The notes under the pieces: model-generated | Database searches by the model: none | Told to the model about the DNA's origin: nothing | What the model saw: the letters and a program-made list of their open reading frames with translations, nothing else | Position numbers and translations under genes: made by a program | Assembly: GCA_029219585.1 (NCBI GenBank) | Contig: JAQXTR010000006.1 | Span: 1-64,000 of the forward strand | DNA length: 64,000 nucleotides | Direction of reading: 5' to 3' | From: Clostridiales bacterium | GTDB taxonomy: Bacteria; Bacillota; Clostridia; UBA1381 | In this document: positions 52,871 through 61,882 of the stretch, piece after piece | Numbering within the stretch: the first letter of the stretch is position 1 | How the letters are laid out: every line of letters starts with the position of its first letter

Positions 52871-55330
52871 TTATTTTTCTATTATCACTACGTTCCCCCG
52901 CACATCACAGCTCACACCGCTAAGCGCCGCAAATTCCTCAGCTGCGGTATATGCGGTATCATTTATAAGCCTAATATTGCTTATAACAAACTGCGCATTG
53001 TCATCCGAAGCTATTACGCTTCCGTCTGAGTCGTTCCATTCGACAGAATATCCCATAAGCTCCGAAACGGCTCTTACCGGCATATACGGCAAATCATCAA
53101 TGAGCAGAAGCGGAGCCTCCGCCGCTATATATCTTCCGTTATACTTTAATACCGCAGTATCGTGCAGCTCCGGCAGCTCCCTTGCCTCATCTCCGTTGGC
53201 GATTACCATATTATCCCTTATTTCAAAGGTTCTTACCTTATTATTGAACATAACATACTTCCAGTTGAGCGCATCCTTTGACAGGTACAGTGTTCTTCCG
53301 TCGGCGCAGTAATACCACTCTCCGTATGAATCAACATATTCCGGTCTGAACCCCTTATATTCCGTCTCGTCAAAATTTATACCGTCCTCAGACAGATAGA
53401 TTTTTCCGTTTTGTGTCAAAGCGGAAAACTGTCCGTAATTCCAGCACGGCAGATCAAGCCCGGTCATATCCCACCATTGAAATTCAGTTGTCGAGCGGAA
53501 TACGGAATTTGCCATTTTCACATAATAAACTCCGTTTGCGCAGGCAAAGCCCTGAGGATATGAACCGAAGGTCTGCTTTCTTATAAGATTGAAATTCTCA
53601 TCAAGCAAATACATATCACGGTAGGTATATTTTATATTCTCATACCAGCCCGCGTCATACAAGGCCGGCCTTAGCGCATAACCGCTGCCGGTCCATTTAA
53701 GCTCATACTGATTAAGATTTCCTGCAATCCCGTTCATGACCGTCCGCGGCAGCTGAACCGTTCTCCAACTCTCGCGGTCATCACTCAGATTCAATACTCC
53801 GCCTCTCCAGCTATAATATTCTCTGCCGTCAAAATATCTGTCCTTCTCTATTCCGCCGCGCTCCGTTTCATAGGTTTCAACAAGCGACGGATAGTCCGCC
53901 AGATACAAAGTGTTGCGGATTCCTCCCGGATAGTTAGGCGTAAGAATAACGCATATCGTGTATTCGGAAACCGTCTGCGCCGGGATCGGAAGGCAAGTCA
54001 TATCATCTGAGCGGCGCACATCACTCGTCCCCTTGCTCAGAACATAATCATTTACCACGTTCCCCTCACTGTCCTTAACGTATACAAGATTGTTTGATGA
54101 CGTTGCCGGCTTATATACAAGATAACGTTTTCTGTTTCCGTTATTTGTTATTTTAACATTATAGTTGTATATTACGCCGTAGTTGGCAAGATTGCAGGCA
54201 TATTCCACGGTGTCGGATTCGTTCATCTCACGGTTCGGAATATATCTGCTGCGGCTCACACCGTATCCCTTATCATATACCGATGTATCAATATGTCTCA
54301 CGTCAAATCGGTAGTAATCATCTCTTTCATCCTCCGGCACGGACGAGCCGTAAAGATACTTCTTGTTCGGATCATAATACTCAAATGCCAGCATATCCGA
54401 TTCCGCACACAATTCGTACGACCACTCATCCGCCCTCGGATTTAGATGTGTGTACCAGTCCGTAATCGTGCTGCCCTCCGGCTTATAATAATTGTAAACC
54501 GTTACCGGTAATTTCCCCGCGGCATCGGAATCGCTTATTGTATACGACAAATCGGCGCTGACTGAATTTAAACCGTCGGATATACCCTTATACTGCATAT
54601 CCCGCACATACGTTCCGAATGCAGCATTAGGGTTAAAACCCTTCCTGTCGCCCGGGGTGCCGACAGTGCGCAGAGCGGCTACGTTAACGTCGCACACTCC
54701 TTTGTCAATCGTAAAATCCGTCATTATATTTACCGAACGCGCAAGCGGTATTTCACGGTAATTATCAATAAACTGTGAAAGCCATACAGTCTCCCCTGCC
54801 TTCACGGTAAATGTCACCGGCTCAAAGCCGCCCGGCTCATACACATTGCCTGAATTAAGCTGCTTTATAGGCATCCCAAGATACGATGCCCAGCATCCAA
54901 AGCAGCCCCATTCATCCTCCACGGCATATTGTGTGCCGTTGAGAAAAATGTTATGCTGCTGCGGCACCTCAAACCCCAGTCTTTCAATCGTTATCTGCGA
55001 ATCCTCTTCTGCTCTGAACTGAACATCAACCTCAATATCAAAACCCGGTCTGCCCGTTGGCTTATTGTCGTTATCCAGATCAGTCTGATTCATAAATGAA
55101 ATAAAAGCAGCATATCTGTCTGCCGTAAGTCCCTCATTATTCATCAGATACTTTGAATTTTCAACGCTTTTATCCGCCAGATCCGTGCTTCTTATCCTCT
55201 CATGATTATTGCAGTATATATATTTTCCGCCCTTATCCTGTGTAAAAATAAGCTCTGCCGGCTCTGCCGCATACGCATTTATGCCGATTAATAAAACGGC
55301 TGCCGCAAAAGCAGCGATCCTGTAAGTCAT
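52871..55330 (-). CDS. Large secreted protein with C-terminal stalk domain
   Basis: 819 residues. A signal peptide spans about 1-21 (hydrophobic core AAFAAAVLLIGINAYA). The long body is rich in Tyr, Trp and Asn, with motifs like YLSEDGINF and LYLSKDALNWKYV reminiscent of repeat or beta-propeller-type folds; no enzyme signature is recognised. Residues about 735-819 match a copper-amine-oxidase N-terminal-like stalk domain (LLIDDLPYMPVRAVSELMGYSVEWNDSD). It is probably exported and attached or retained at the cell surface. It is the last gene of the operon DUF4364 to amidase to TraX. Possible role in sugar or wall binding is speculation. Confidence 0.75.
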   Translation of the reverse strand: MTYRIAAFAAAVLLIGINAYAAEPAELIFTQDKGGKYIYCNNHERIRSTDLADKSVENSKYLMNNEGLTADRYAAFISFMNQTDLDNDNKPTGRPGFDIEVDVQFRAEEDSQITIERLGFEVPQQHNIFLNGTQYAVEDEWGCFGCWASYLGMPIKQLNSGNVYEPGGFEPVTFTVKAGETVWLSQFIDNYREIPLARSVNIMTDFTIDKGVCDVNVAALRTVGTPGDRKGFNPNAAFGTYVRDMQYKGISDGLNSVSADLSYTISDSDAAGKLPVTVYNYYKPEGSTITDWYTHLNPRADEWSYELCAESDMLAFEYYDPNKKYLYGSSVPEDERDDYYRFDVRHIDTSVYDKGYGVSRSRYIPNREMNESDTVEYACNLANYGVIYNYNVKITNNGNRKRYLVYKPATSSNNLVYVKDSEGNVVNDYVLSKGTSDVRRSDDMTCLPIPAQTVSEYTICVILTPNYPGGIRNTLYLADYPSLVETYETERGGIEKDRYFDGREYYSWRGGVLNLSDDRESWRTVQLPRTVMNGIAGNLNQYELKWTGSGYALRPALYDAGWYENIKYTYRDMYLLDENFNLIRKQTFGSYPQGFACANGVYYVKMANSVFRSTTEFQWWDMTGLDLPCWNYGQFSALTQNGKIYLSEDGINFDETEYKGFRPEYVDSYGEWYYCADGRTLYLSKDALNWKYVMFNNKVRTFEIRDNMVIANGDEARELPELHDTAVLKYNGRYIAAEAPLLLIDDLPYMPVRAVSELMGYSVEWNDSDGSVIASDDNAQFVISNIRLINDTAYTAAEEFAALSGVSCDVRGNVVIIEK

Positions 55331-55345
55331 ATTTACCTCCGTAAT

Positions 55346-56104
55346 TTAAAATACCGTAAACTCTATGGCTGCAAGCAGAAGGAGATGCGCCGGATAGAAC
55401 ACATAAAATCCCAATCTCGGAGCACAGCCCTTCTCTCCGTTATACATATAAAGAACGGGTATAGCCAGAAATCCGCCAAGCTGCATAATTGCGTTTAATA
55501 TAGTATTTACATGAATGACTCCCGTTTCGGCAAAGGCGGGGAATATCGGATACACATATGTCAGAAATCTCAGTATAACAATACCGCCTGCCGCCGTCAT
55601 CTGCGCATATCTGTTTCCCCTGAGCATACCGAAGGAAACAACCCACAGCAGGCAGAAATATTTCCAATCGCTGCACCTTGTTATATAAATTGCGCCGGCG
55701 CAGGCAATCAGCTTGATAAGCAGCTTCACATTTTCCGCCTTTAGGACCGTAAGCAGACAAAGACCCGTAAACAGAGTAAAAATAACATTTCTGTTCATTG
55801 CACAGCCTGTTATAAAATGATACAGCGAATCCGGCATTCCTTTTGCACCTATTTCAAACAAATAAAACGGAAGCTGAGAGATTGCCGCAAAAACACCCAT
55901 TCTTATTATATATTTATATACATTGCTCGTCTTATAATACCCCTCTGCAACGAAAAATGACATTATTACAATAGTCATTCTGCCGAACAGATGACATATA
56001 AAATATGCCGGGTAGTAATTTATGAAAACGGCCGCATGATCCAGTACCATTGCAATAATTGCAATGTACTGGATTGCGGACTTATTAAGACCCGATTTAA
56101 TCAT
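55346..56104 (-). CDS. TraX-family integral membrane protein
   Basis: 252 residues with about seven or eight membrane helices. The start KSAIQYIAIIAMVLDHAAVFI and FGRMTIVIMSFFVAEGYYKTSNVYKYI match the TraX family, named after F-pilin acetylase; chromosomal members in Firmicutes have unknown targets and no conjugation genes are nearby. The operon with an amidase suggests a cell-envelope role, for example acylation. Its start overlaps the amidase stop by 4 nt. Confidence 0.85.
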   Translation of the reverse strand: MIKSGLNKSAIQYIAIIAMVLDHAAVFINYYPAYFICHLFGRMTIVIMSFFVAEGYYKTSNVYKYIIRMGVFAAISQLPFYLFEIGAKGMPDSLYHFITGCAMNRNVIFTLFTGLCLLTVLKAENVKLLIKLIACAGAIYITRCSDWKYFCLLWVVSFGMLRGNRYAQMTAAGGIVILRFLTYVYPIFPAFAETGVIHVNTILNAIMQLGGFLAIPVLYMYNGEKGCAPRLGFYVFYPAHLLLLAAIEFTVF

Positions 56105-57633
56105 TTACTCTTTATAAAATCATCAACACCCTCAGCAATCGCTTTTCCTATCAAATCACTTTCATTTTGCAGGATTGAGAGATCGGAGGAGCTGTCAAAG
56201 AAGCCTATTTCCATATATCCCGCAGGAACGGGGCATTTATTGAACAATATCAGATAGCCCTCGCCGCCGATTGAACCGCCGCCGCATACGCTCATTGATG
56301 TTTCGGAGGTGATTCGTGAATTTATAAGACTTCCCAGTCTGTTGCACTGCGAAGCATAATCGGACTGTATCCATTTCTGCGTATAACCGCCCGATGCTTC
56401 TATGTACGCGCTGCCTCTTCCGCCGCCTGCGTTTGAATGAAGACAGATATAACATGCCGCATCCGGTGAGGCGCTGAGATTATTATTGGGATAGCAATAG
56501 GAAACACGCTTTGAGAATGACGGATTTTCATTTGATGTGCTGCTGTTTGCATCTCTGGTCATACGTACCGTATATCCCATCTGCTCAAGATATTTTTTTG
56601 CCGCCTGAGCGTTGTGCAGATTTATATCAGGCTCTGTGGATCTGTCTCCGTTGCCTATCGGATACCAGCATTCCTTATCGGCATGACAGCCCGAGCCCTG
56701 ACATTCCTGATCGGCGGTGCCGTTTTTCCAGTGTCTCCATTCACCCCATGAACCGCCGTTCTGCGAATAGCCTTCCGCGCGCTTCTCATCAGACGACATA
56801 AGCCCCGAGGATTTTCCGTGACCGGGGTCGAGAACAATTACGGTTCCTCCGGCTGCCGCCGTTCCGCTCTGATTCGTCCCGCCGTTCATGGACAGCTCTG
56901 CAGTCTGCCCTTCTTCCTCCTCCGGCATATCTGTCGCAGGAGCAGTGCTTTCCTCGCTGTAGTCACCGAATATATAATGAATTTCCTTCCCGTCCTTTGT
57001 CTGAGCATCTTTCTTGGTGCCGAACTGCTCAAGAATCTGTGACGGAATAAGCTTATATTTAACTTTTTTCCCCACAGCATTTGTACTTTCAACCTCATAA
57101 CATGAAAAACGCACCTCATTTGCCGTCAGCTCAATATTCGTCTTTTTTGCGTTTTTTTCGGTAAGCCCACACACAAAATCTGTTGAAGTTCCGCTGTGCA
57201 CTTCTGAATTATCCTCCAGTCTGAGCTTAGAGCCGTCAGGAGACTGTACAAAGTCAAACGAAAACAACTTCAGATCTGCGTCTGTAAAATAGACCTCGCT
57301 GCTGTCTCCGATGGTATATGCGGGGATATAATCACCGTTAATTTTCACTTTTGCGTCGTAATGCTGTATCTGTCCGGCTTTAACATTCGCTGAAGTGTCA
57401 TTTTCTTTTTCCGTGTTTCCGGTACATCTTGTTATGCCGAACACAACCGCACCCAAAACAACAATACCCGCTAAAATACCGAATACGAGCCTTATTCTTT
57501 TCGCTCTTTGCCTCGCCTCTCTCTCCTTCATCCGGCGTATTCTGTCGTTATTTTGTCTGCGCCTGTACGCATCATCCGCCCTAAGATCATCATTCATTCT
57601 TTCAAGCCAATCACTTTTCTGTTCATTGTTCAT
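56101..57633 (-). CDS. Membrane-anchored N-acetylmuramoyl-L-alanine amidase
   Basis: 510 residues from the ATG of MNNEQKSDW, 8 nt after GGAGGG. A basic cytoplasmic region (1-47) leads to one membrane helix (about 49-68). A linker domain of about 190 residues follows, then Amidase_3 (about 264-510) hydrolysing the muramoyl-alanine bond. Zinc ligands H272 (VLDPGHG), E334 (TEPDINL) and H399 (CLHSNAGG) are intact, and EIGFFDS holds the catalytic Glu. Between the first two ligands is a Trp- and Cys-bearing insertion of roughly 50 residues (C311, C316, C322), much longer than in typical amidases. A signal peptide is absent; the helix is the anchor. Confidence 0.9.
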   Translation of the reverse strand: MNNEQKSDWLERMNDDLRADDAYRRRQNNDRIRRMKEREARQRAKRIRLVFGILAGIVVLGAVVFGITRCTGNTEKENDTSANVKAGQIQHYDAKVKINGDYIPAYTIGDSSEVYFTDADLKLFSFDFVQSPDGSKLRLEDNSEVHSGTSTDFVCGLTEKNAKKTNIELTANEVRFSCYEVESTNAVGKKVKYKLIPSQILEQFGTKKDAQTKDGKEIHYIFGDYSEESTAPATDMPEEEEGQTAELSMNGGTNQSGTAAAGGTVIVLDPGHGKSSGLMSSDEKRAEGYSQNGGSWGEWRHWKNGTADQECQGSGCHADKECWYPIGNGDRSTEPDINLHNAQAAKKYLEQMGYTVRMTRDANSSTSNENPSFSKRVSYCYPNNNLSASPDAACYICLHSNAGGGRGSAYIEASGGYTQKWIQSDYASQCNRLGSLINSRITSETSMSVCGGGSIGGEGYLILFNKCPVPAGYMEIGFFDSSSDLSILQNESDLIGKAIAEGVDDFIKSK

Positions 57634-57850
57634 TTGCAGCACCCTCCGTTTCATCCGAATCGGTTGTAATGTACATCCCTTCATTTATTCCGACATTGCC
57701 TTCCTCCTGCTCCTCAAGCTCTGCCGTACTGTCAACACCGTCAAGGCTTCGGTTGACAATATCATTGTTGCGGTATATATACACCGCCTCACCGATAATT
57801 ATCAGCGACAGCACTGCAATAATAGCCCACTTAATACGTTGCTTAATCAT
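57623..57850 (-). CDS. Small membrane protein of unknown function
   Basis: 75 residues from the ATG of MIKQRIKWAIIAVL, with AAGGAG 7 nt upstream; a longer frame is discarded because it overlaps the DUF4364 gene. One membrane helix (about 6-24) is followed by an acidic extracytoplasmic tail (TAELEEQEEGNVGI, DSDETEGAA). It overlaps the DUF4364 stop by 8 nt and the amidase start by 11 nt, so it is tightly coupled to the amidase and may be its partner. No family recognised. Confidence 0.65.
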   Translation of the reverse strand: MIKQRIKWAIIAVLSLIIIGEAVYIYRNNDIVNRSLDGVDSTAELEEQEEGNVGINEGMYITTDSDETEGAANEQ

Positions 57851-58406
57851 CCCTGCTCTCCTTCTTATTAAACATCTCAAGTATGCCGGCATATATATCG
57901 GCAGAATTTGCCTTAAAGCTTTCGGCAATTCTTTCCGCTTCACTGCGATCTCCGGCATACAGAGTAAGCGACATCATAATCATTCTGTCATCATTATACA
58001 GCCTGCATTCGGCATTGAACTCCTTTTCGTTAATAGGCTCAATAGATGCCTGAACAGCTTCCCTGCGTCTTTTGTCCAGATAGAACTCCTTAAGGGAGCT
58101 GTCAATAGGCTCGCGCACTATCAGAGGGATATGCCTGTAGAAAAAGTCTATTACATACTTTCCCTTCTGAGTAACGTCGTAAATGGAAAGAATATCATTT
58201 ATTCTTGTCACTGAAACGTGTCCGGTCTGGATAAGATTATCCAATCCCAGCTGTAAATCCGTAAAGCTGATTTCACAGTTTTCCTGTATCACGCTCAGCA
58301 GCGCCGCATACGGCAGCGGCTCATCGGAATGATTAAGCGTGTATAATATAATAAACTGAATCATCAGCTCGTCTTCAATTTCCTTATCATAAAGCATTCT
58401 GCTCAA
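57843..58406 (-). CDS. DUF4364-family protein
   Basis: 187 residues from a TTG start (58404-58406) with AAGGAGG 8 nt upstream; the ATG three codons later is 17 nt from that site. The N-terminal half looks like a winged helix (MIQFIILYTLNHSDEPLPYAALLSVIQENCEISFTDL) with DNLIQTGHVSV, the pattern of the DUF4364 family found in Clostridia and suspected to be transcriptional regulators. The C-terminal part has an alpha/beta region. First gene of the envelope operon that ends with the secreted stalk-domain protein. Confidence 0.8.
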   Translation of the reverse strand: MSRMLYDKEIEDELMIQFIILYTLNHSDEPLPYAALLSVIQENCEISFTDLQLGLDNLIQTGHVSVTRINDILSIYDVTQKGKYVIDFFYRHIPLIVREPIDSSLKEFYLDKRRREAVQASIEPINEKEFNAECRLYNDDRMIMMSLTLYAGDRSEAERIAESFKANSADIYAGILEMFNKKESRDD

Positions 58407-58426
58407 AGAGTATTCCTCCTTACAAA

Positions 58427-58442
58427 CAGATAAAATTATCTG
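58427..58442. promoter_or_regulatory. 16-bp palindrome in the leader of the DUF4364 operon
   Basis: CAGATAAAATTATCTG is a perfect palindrome between a TATAAT box (about 58468-58473 on the minus strand, without a clear -35) and the Shine-Dalgarno site. It could be an operator, perhaps for the DUF4364 protein itself, or a chance AT-rich palindrome. Confidence 0.4.
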
Positions 58443-58573
58443 CATATAGTATACTTTTCTATTATAACATACTTTTATTGAAATTGGTATAGCTTTTAAA
58501 AAAAATTTATAAAAATTTACTATATGTTTTTTATTAATAATATGATACAATGGTTATGTTGAAAGGAGAGCTT

Positions 58574-59089
58574 ATGGAATCATTTAATTTTAATGAAAGC
58601 TGTTTTTTTACCGGTCACAGAATGATTGCAAATAATGAAATACCGGATATTATGCATATGACGGAGAAGCTCTGTATAAAGCTGATTGAGGAATACGGAG
58701 TAAAGCATTTCATAAGCGGCGCTGCTATGGGCTATGATATGCTCGCCGCAAATATTGTACTGAATTTAAAAAAACAATACCCACTCATCATGCTGCACCT
58801 CTATCTTCCCTGCCGCAACCAGTCACAGCAGTGGAAGCCGGCATATAAGGCGGAGTGGGATAAGCTTATAAAGCTGGCTGATGAGAAAAAATATATCTAT
58901 GACGGAAATTATGTTGATGGCTGTATGCAGCTTAGGAATACAGAAATGGTAAATGACGCATATTACGGTATAGCCTTCTGTAAACGCAATACGGGAGGAA
59001 CGTATGACACCATAAAAAAAGCCGTTCAAAACAAACGGTTTATCTGTATTCTGCCTTCACAGCAAACCTTCGGCGTTATGACTGCATAA
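58574..59089 (+). CDS. SLOG-domain protein (DUF1273/YpsA-like)
   Basis: 171 residues from the ATG of MESFNFNES, with AAAGGAGAG upstream; the earlier in-frame ATG codons lack a site. The family features are SCFFTGHRMI at the N-terminus, HFISGAAMGYDMLAANIVL, and HLYLPCRNQSQQW, with a C-terminal RNTGGTYDTIKKAV. SLOG proteins bind nucleotides or ADP-ribose-like ligands; YpsA in Bacillus affects cell division, but no function can be assigned here. It is a lone plus-strand gene ended by a strong terminator. Confidence 0.85.
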   Translation: MESFNFNESCFFTGHRMIANNEIPDIMHMTEKLCIKLIEEYGVKHFISGAAMGYDMLAANIVLNLKKQYPLIMLHLYLPCRNQSQQWKPAYKAEWDKLIKLADEKKYIYDGNYVDGCMQLRNTEMVNDAYYGIAFCKRNTGGTYDTIKKAVQNKRFICILPSQQTFGVMTA

Positions 59090-59126
59090 AAAAAGTACCG
59101 CTTTTCATAAAAACGGTACTTTTTTA
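59089..59126. terminator. Bidirectional terminator between SLOG and oadA-like genes
   Basis: The 12-bp stem AAAAAAGTACCG/CGGTACTTTTTT has a 13-nt loop; A/T runs on both sides give T-tracts on both strands, serving two converging genes. Confidence 0.88.
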
Positions 59127-59133
59127 TTATCTG

Positions 59134-60567
59134 TCAGACAGGATATACCTTGTTATCTCTGTCAACCAATGTATTGTCAACATTATCAAGCTCTGCCTCA
59201 CGATACTTGAAGAAGTCCTCTGCCTGCTTGGGGAACAGAGCATAGGAAAGCACATCCTCAGGCTGTCTGATATACTGAGCGCATTCCTTTCTCAGCTTAT
59301 CAAGCTGAGGCTCAATGAGGTCAGCGGGACGGCATGTGATTCTCTTTTCATCGCCGATAACCTTCTTGACAATCTCCGGTGAAATATCGCCCGGGCACTT
59401 ACCGTACTCACCGCGGACAATTCCCTTAACCTCTTTGGTTACGTTCTTATATCTCTCGCCTAATATTACATTGAATACTGCCTGTGTACCCACGATCTGT
59501 GAGGACGGAGTTACAAGCGGAGGATAACCGAGGTCTGCCCTTACGCGCGGAACCTCCTCAAGAACCTCATCATACTTGTCCTCAGCGTTCATCTGCTTGA
59601 GCTGTGATACGAGGTTTGAAAGCATGCCTCCCGGCACCTGATACTTAAGAGTATTAACATTAACACCCATAACCTTGGTGTTCATCAGACCGCTTTCAAT
59701 GTACTTCTCACGCAGCGGATTGAAATAATCTCTTATCTCAATAAGCTTGTTCAGATCATAACCCGTATCATACGGAGTACCCTGCAGAGCAGCAACCATA
59801 GGCTCGGTTGCAGGCTGTGATGTACCCATAGCGAGAGGTGACATAGCGCAGTCGATTACGTCCACACCCGCCTCAATCGCCTTGAGGTATACCATTGAAG
59901 CCTCTCCTGAGGTATAATGCGTATGCAGCTGAACAGGTATGTTCACCGCTTCCTTCATCTTCTTTACAAGGTCATATGTTACATACGGTCTCAAAAGCCC
60001 CGCCATATCCTTGATACAGATTGAATCCGCGCCCATTCCCTCAAGCTGCTTTGCAAGCTCTACGAACTTTTCGTTTGTATGGAATTCCGAGGTTGTGTAG
60101 CAGACTGTCGCCTGAACATGACCTCGTCCCTCCTTTGCGCAGTATTCCTTTGTCGCATTGATCGCACATTCGAGGTTGCGCACATCATTCAATGCGTCAA
60201 AAATTCTTAAAATATCAATACCGTTTGCAATTGATGCCTGTACAAAGTACTCAACAACGTCATCCGCATAATGACTGTAGCCCAGAATGTTCTGACCTCT
60301 GAAAAGCATCTGCAGCGGAGTTTTCTTAGCCTTGTCCTTAATCTTACGCAGTCTCTCCCACGGATCCTCTTTGAGGAATCTCAGACATGAGTCGAACGTA
60401 GCGCCGCCCCATGCTTCGAGTGAATGATAGCCTATATCGTCAAGCTTCTCAATAATCGGAAGCATTTCCGCTGTCGTCATACGGGTAGCGATAAGGCTCT
60501 GATGAGCGTCACGGAGGACTGTCTCGGTAATACCTACCGGCTTAGGCTGTATTATATTTTTTGCCAT
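59134..60567 (-). CDS. oadA: Oxaloacetate decarboxylase alpha/transcarboxylase 5S-type subunit
   Basis: 477 residues. Carboxyltransferase TIM barrel with ETVLRDAHQSLIATRM, EAWGGATFDSCLRFLKEDPWERL and KDMAGLLRP holding the carbamylated-Lys region, then HTHYTSG with metal-binding His. The C-terminal PYC/OADA domain (PGGMLSNL, TPSSQIVGTQAVFNV) is present, but no biotin domain. The biotin carrier is the separate gene at 61883. It transfers CO2 from oxaloacetate to biotin, or acts as the pyruvate/oxaloacetate half of a transcarboxylase. Last gene of the five-gene operon. Pyruvate carboxylase B-like function is an alternative. Confidence 0.93.
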   Translation of the reverse strand: MAKNIIQPKPVGITETVLRDAHQSLIATRMTTAEMLPIIEKLDDIGYHSLEAWGGATFDSCLRFLKEDPWERLRKIKDKAKKTPLQMLFRGQNILGYSHYADDVVEYFVQASIANGIDILRIFDALNDVRNLECAINATKEYCAKEGRGHVQATVCYTTSEFHTNEKFVELAKQLEGMGADSICIKDMAGLLRPYVTYDLVKKMKEAVNIPVQLHTHYTSGEASMVYLKAIEAGVDVIDCAMSPLAMGTSQPATEPMVAALQGTPYDTGYDLNKLIEIRDYFNPLREKYIESGLMNTKVMGVNVNTLKYQVPGGMLSNLVSQLKQMNAEDKYDEVLEEVPRVRADLGYPPLVTPSSQIVGTQAVFNVILGERYKNVTKEVKGIVRGEYGKCPGDISPEIVKKVIGDEKRITCRPADLIEPQLDKLRKECAQYIRQPEDVLSYALFPKQAEDFFKYREAELDNVDNTLVDRDNKVYPV

Positions 60568-60595
60568 TTTATTTCACTCCTTATTTTACTGTTAA

Positions 60596-61840
60596 TTAAA
60601 GTCCGTTGAACATTGAGAGGAACACACCGGCAGCAACCGCTGAACCGATAACTCCCGCAACATTCGGGCCCATAGCGTGCATGAGCAGGAAGTTTGACGG
60701 ATTCTCCTTCTGTCCGACCGTCTGTGATACACGCGCCGCCATCGGAACAGCACTTACGCCTGCCGAACCTATGAGCGGATTAACTTTGCCCTTTGTCAAT
60801 ACATACATAATATCGCCCAGAACAAGACCGCCGCAGGTTGAGAATATGAATGCAACAAGTCCCAGAAGGACAATACCTAAGGTTGACGGTGTAAGGAAGC
60901 TTGAGGCTGTCGCCGTAGCTCCCACAGTAACTCCGAGGAATATTGTTACAATGTTCATAAGCTCGTTCTGAGCTGTCCTTGCGAGTCTGTCACACACTCC
61001 CGATTCCTTGAAGAGGTTACCAAGCATAAGACATCCTACAAGCGATACCGCATCAGGGATGATAAATGCTACAACAAGAGTAACAACTATCGGGAATATT
61101 ATCTTCTCTGTTTTTGAAACAGGTCTGAGCTGATCCATTACAACGCATCTTGCCTTCTTCGTTGTAAGAAGCTTCATAAACGGCGGCTGTATTATAGGAA
61201 TAAGAGCCATATATGAATATGCCGCTACCGCAATCGCCGGAAGGAGCTGCGGAGCAAGTGATTTTGTAACGTAAATCGCCGTAGGGCCGTCCGCACCGCC
61301 TATAATACCGATCGAAGCAGCCTCTTTAACGCCCCATGCTATGCTCGGAACGAGTGCGCTGATCACCAATGCGCCGATAAATGTAAAGAACACGCCGAAC
61401 TGTGCCGCCGCACCGAGAAGAATACTCTTCGGATTTGCAATCAGCGGGCCAAAGTCGGTCATACATCCTATACCGATAAAGATGAGCGGCGGATATATAC
61501 CCAGCTTAACTCCGAGATAGAGAAGGTCGAGAAGACCGCCCTCCCGTACTATCATTCCGACATCAAGAGAATGTCCGTCAATCATATAGCTTGTATCGGT
61601 GAACCACTCCGTGTGCATCATAATCGCGCTTGAATCACGCAGCACCGGAAGGTTTGTAAGCATCATACCGAATGCAATAGGCAAAAGGAGCAGAGGCTCA
61701 TATTTCTTTACAATTGCAAGATACAAAAGCACACAGGCAACGGCGAGCATTATAAGGGTTTTAACAGCATCAAGTCCGCCGTCCTGAAAAAGAGCGGCAG
61801 CGCCTGTATTGCTTAAAAAGCTAGCAAAACTTTCTAACAC
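60596..61840 (-). CDS. mmdB: Na+-translocating decarboxylase beta subunit
   Basis: 414 residues, membrane-bound sodium pump of biotin-dependent decarboxylases (OadB/MmdB/GcdB family) that decarboxylates carboxybiotin and exports Na+. Conserved segments: IGIGCMTDFGPLIANP, GIIGGADGPTAIYVTK with the Asp essential for Na+ and proton transfer, and the C-terminal NPLIGSAGVSAVPMAARV and MHAMGPNVAGVIGSAVAAG. About nine to eleven membrane helices. It lies between the biotin-carrier and oadA genes. Confidence 0.95.
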   Translation of the reverse strand: MLESFASFLSNTGAAALFQDGGLDAVKTLIMLAVACVLLYLAIVKKYEPLLLLPIAFGMMLTNLPVLRDSSAIMMHTEWFTDTSYMIDGHSLDVGMIVREGGLLDLLYLGVKLGIYPPLIFIGIGCMTDFGPLIANPKSILLGAAAQFGVFFTFIGALVISALVPSIAWGVKEAASIGIIGGADGPTAIYVTKSLAPQLLPAIAVAAYSYMALIPIIQPPFMKLLTTKKARCVVMDQLRPVSKTEKIIFPIVVTLVVAFIIPDAVSLVGCLMLGNLFKESGVCDRLARTAQNELMNIVTIFLGVTVGATATASSFLTPSTLGIVLLGLVAFIFSTCGGLVLGDIMYVLTKGKVNPLIGSAGVSAVPMAARVSQTVGQKENPSNFLLMHAMGPNVAGVIGSAVAAGVFLSMFNGL

Positions 61841-61882
61841 TTTTTGTCACCACTTTCTATTAAATTTTGTCTGCCGTATGTA

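Noticed and set aside
55346-56104. Conjugative element, because of the TraX-like protein
   Set aside because: No relaxase, mating-pore, integrase or attachment sites are near; chromosomal TraX relatives are common in Firmicutes.
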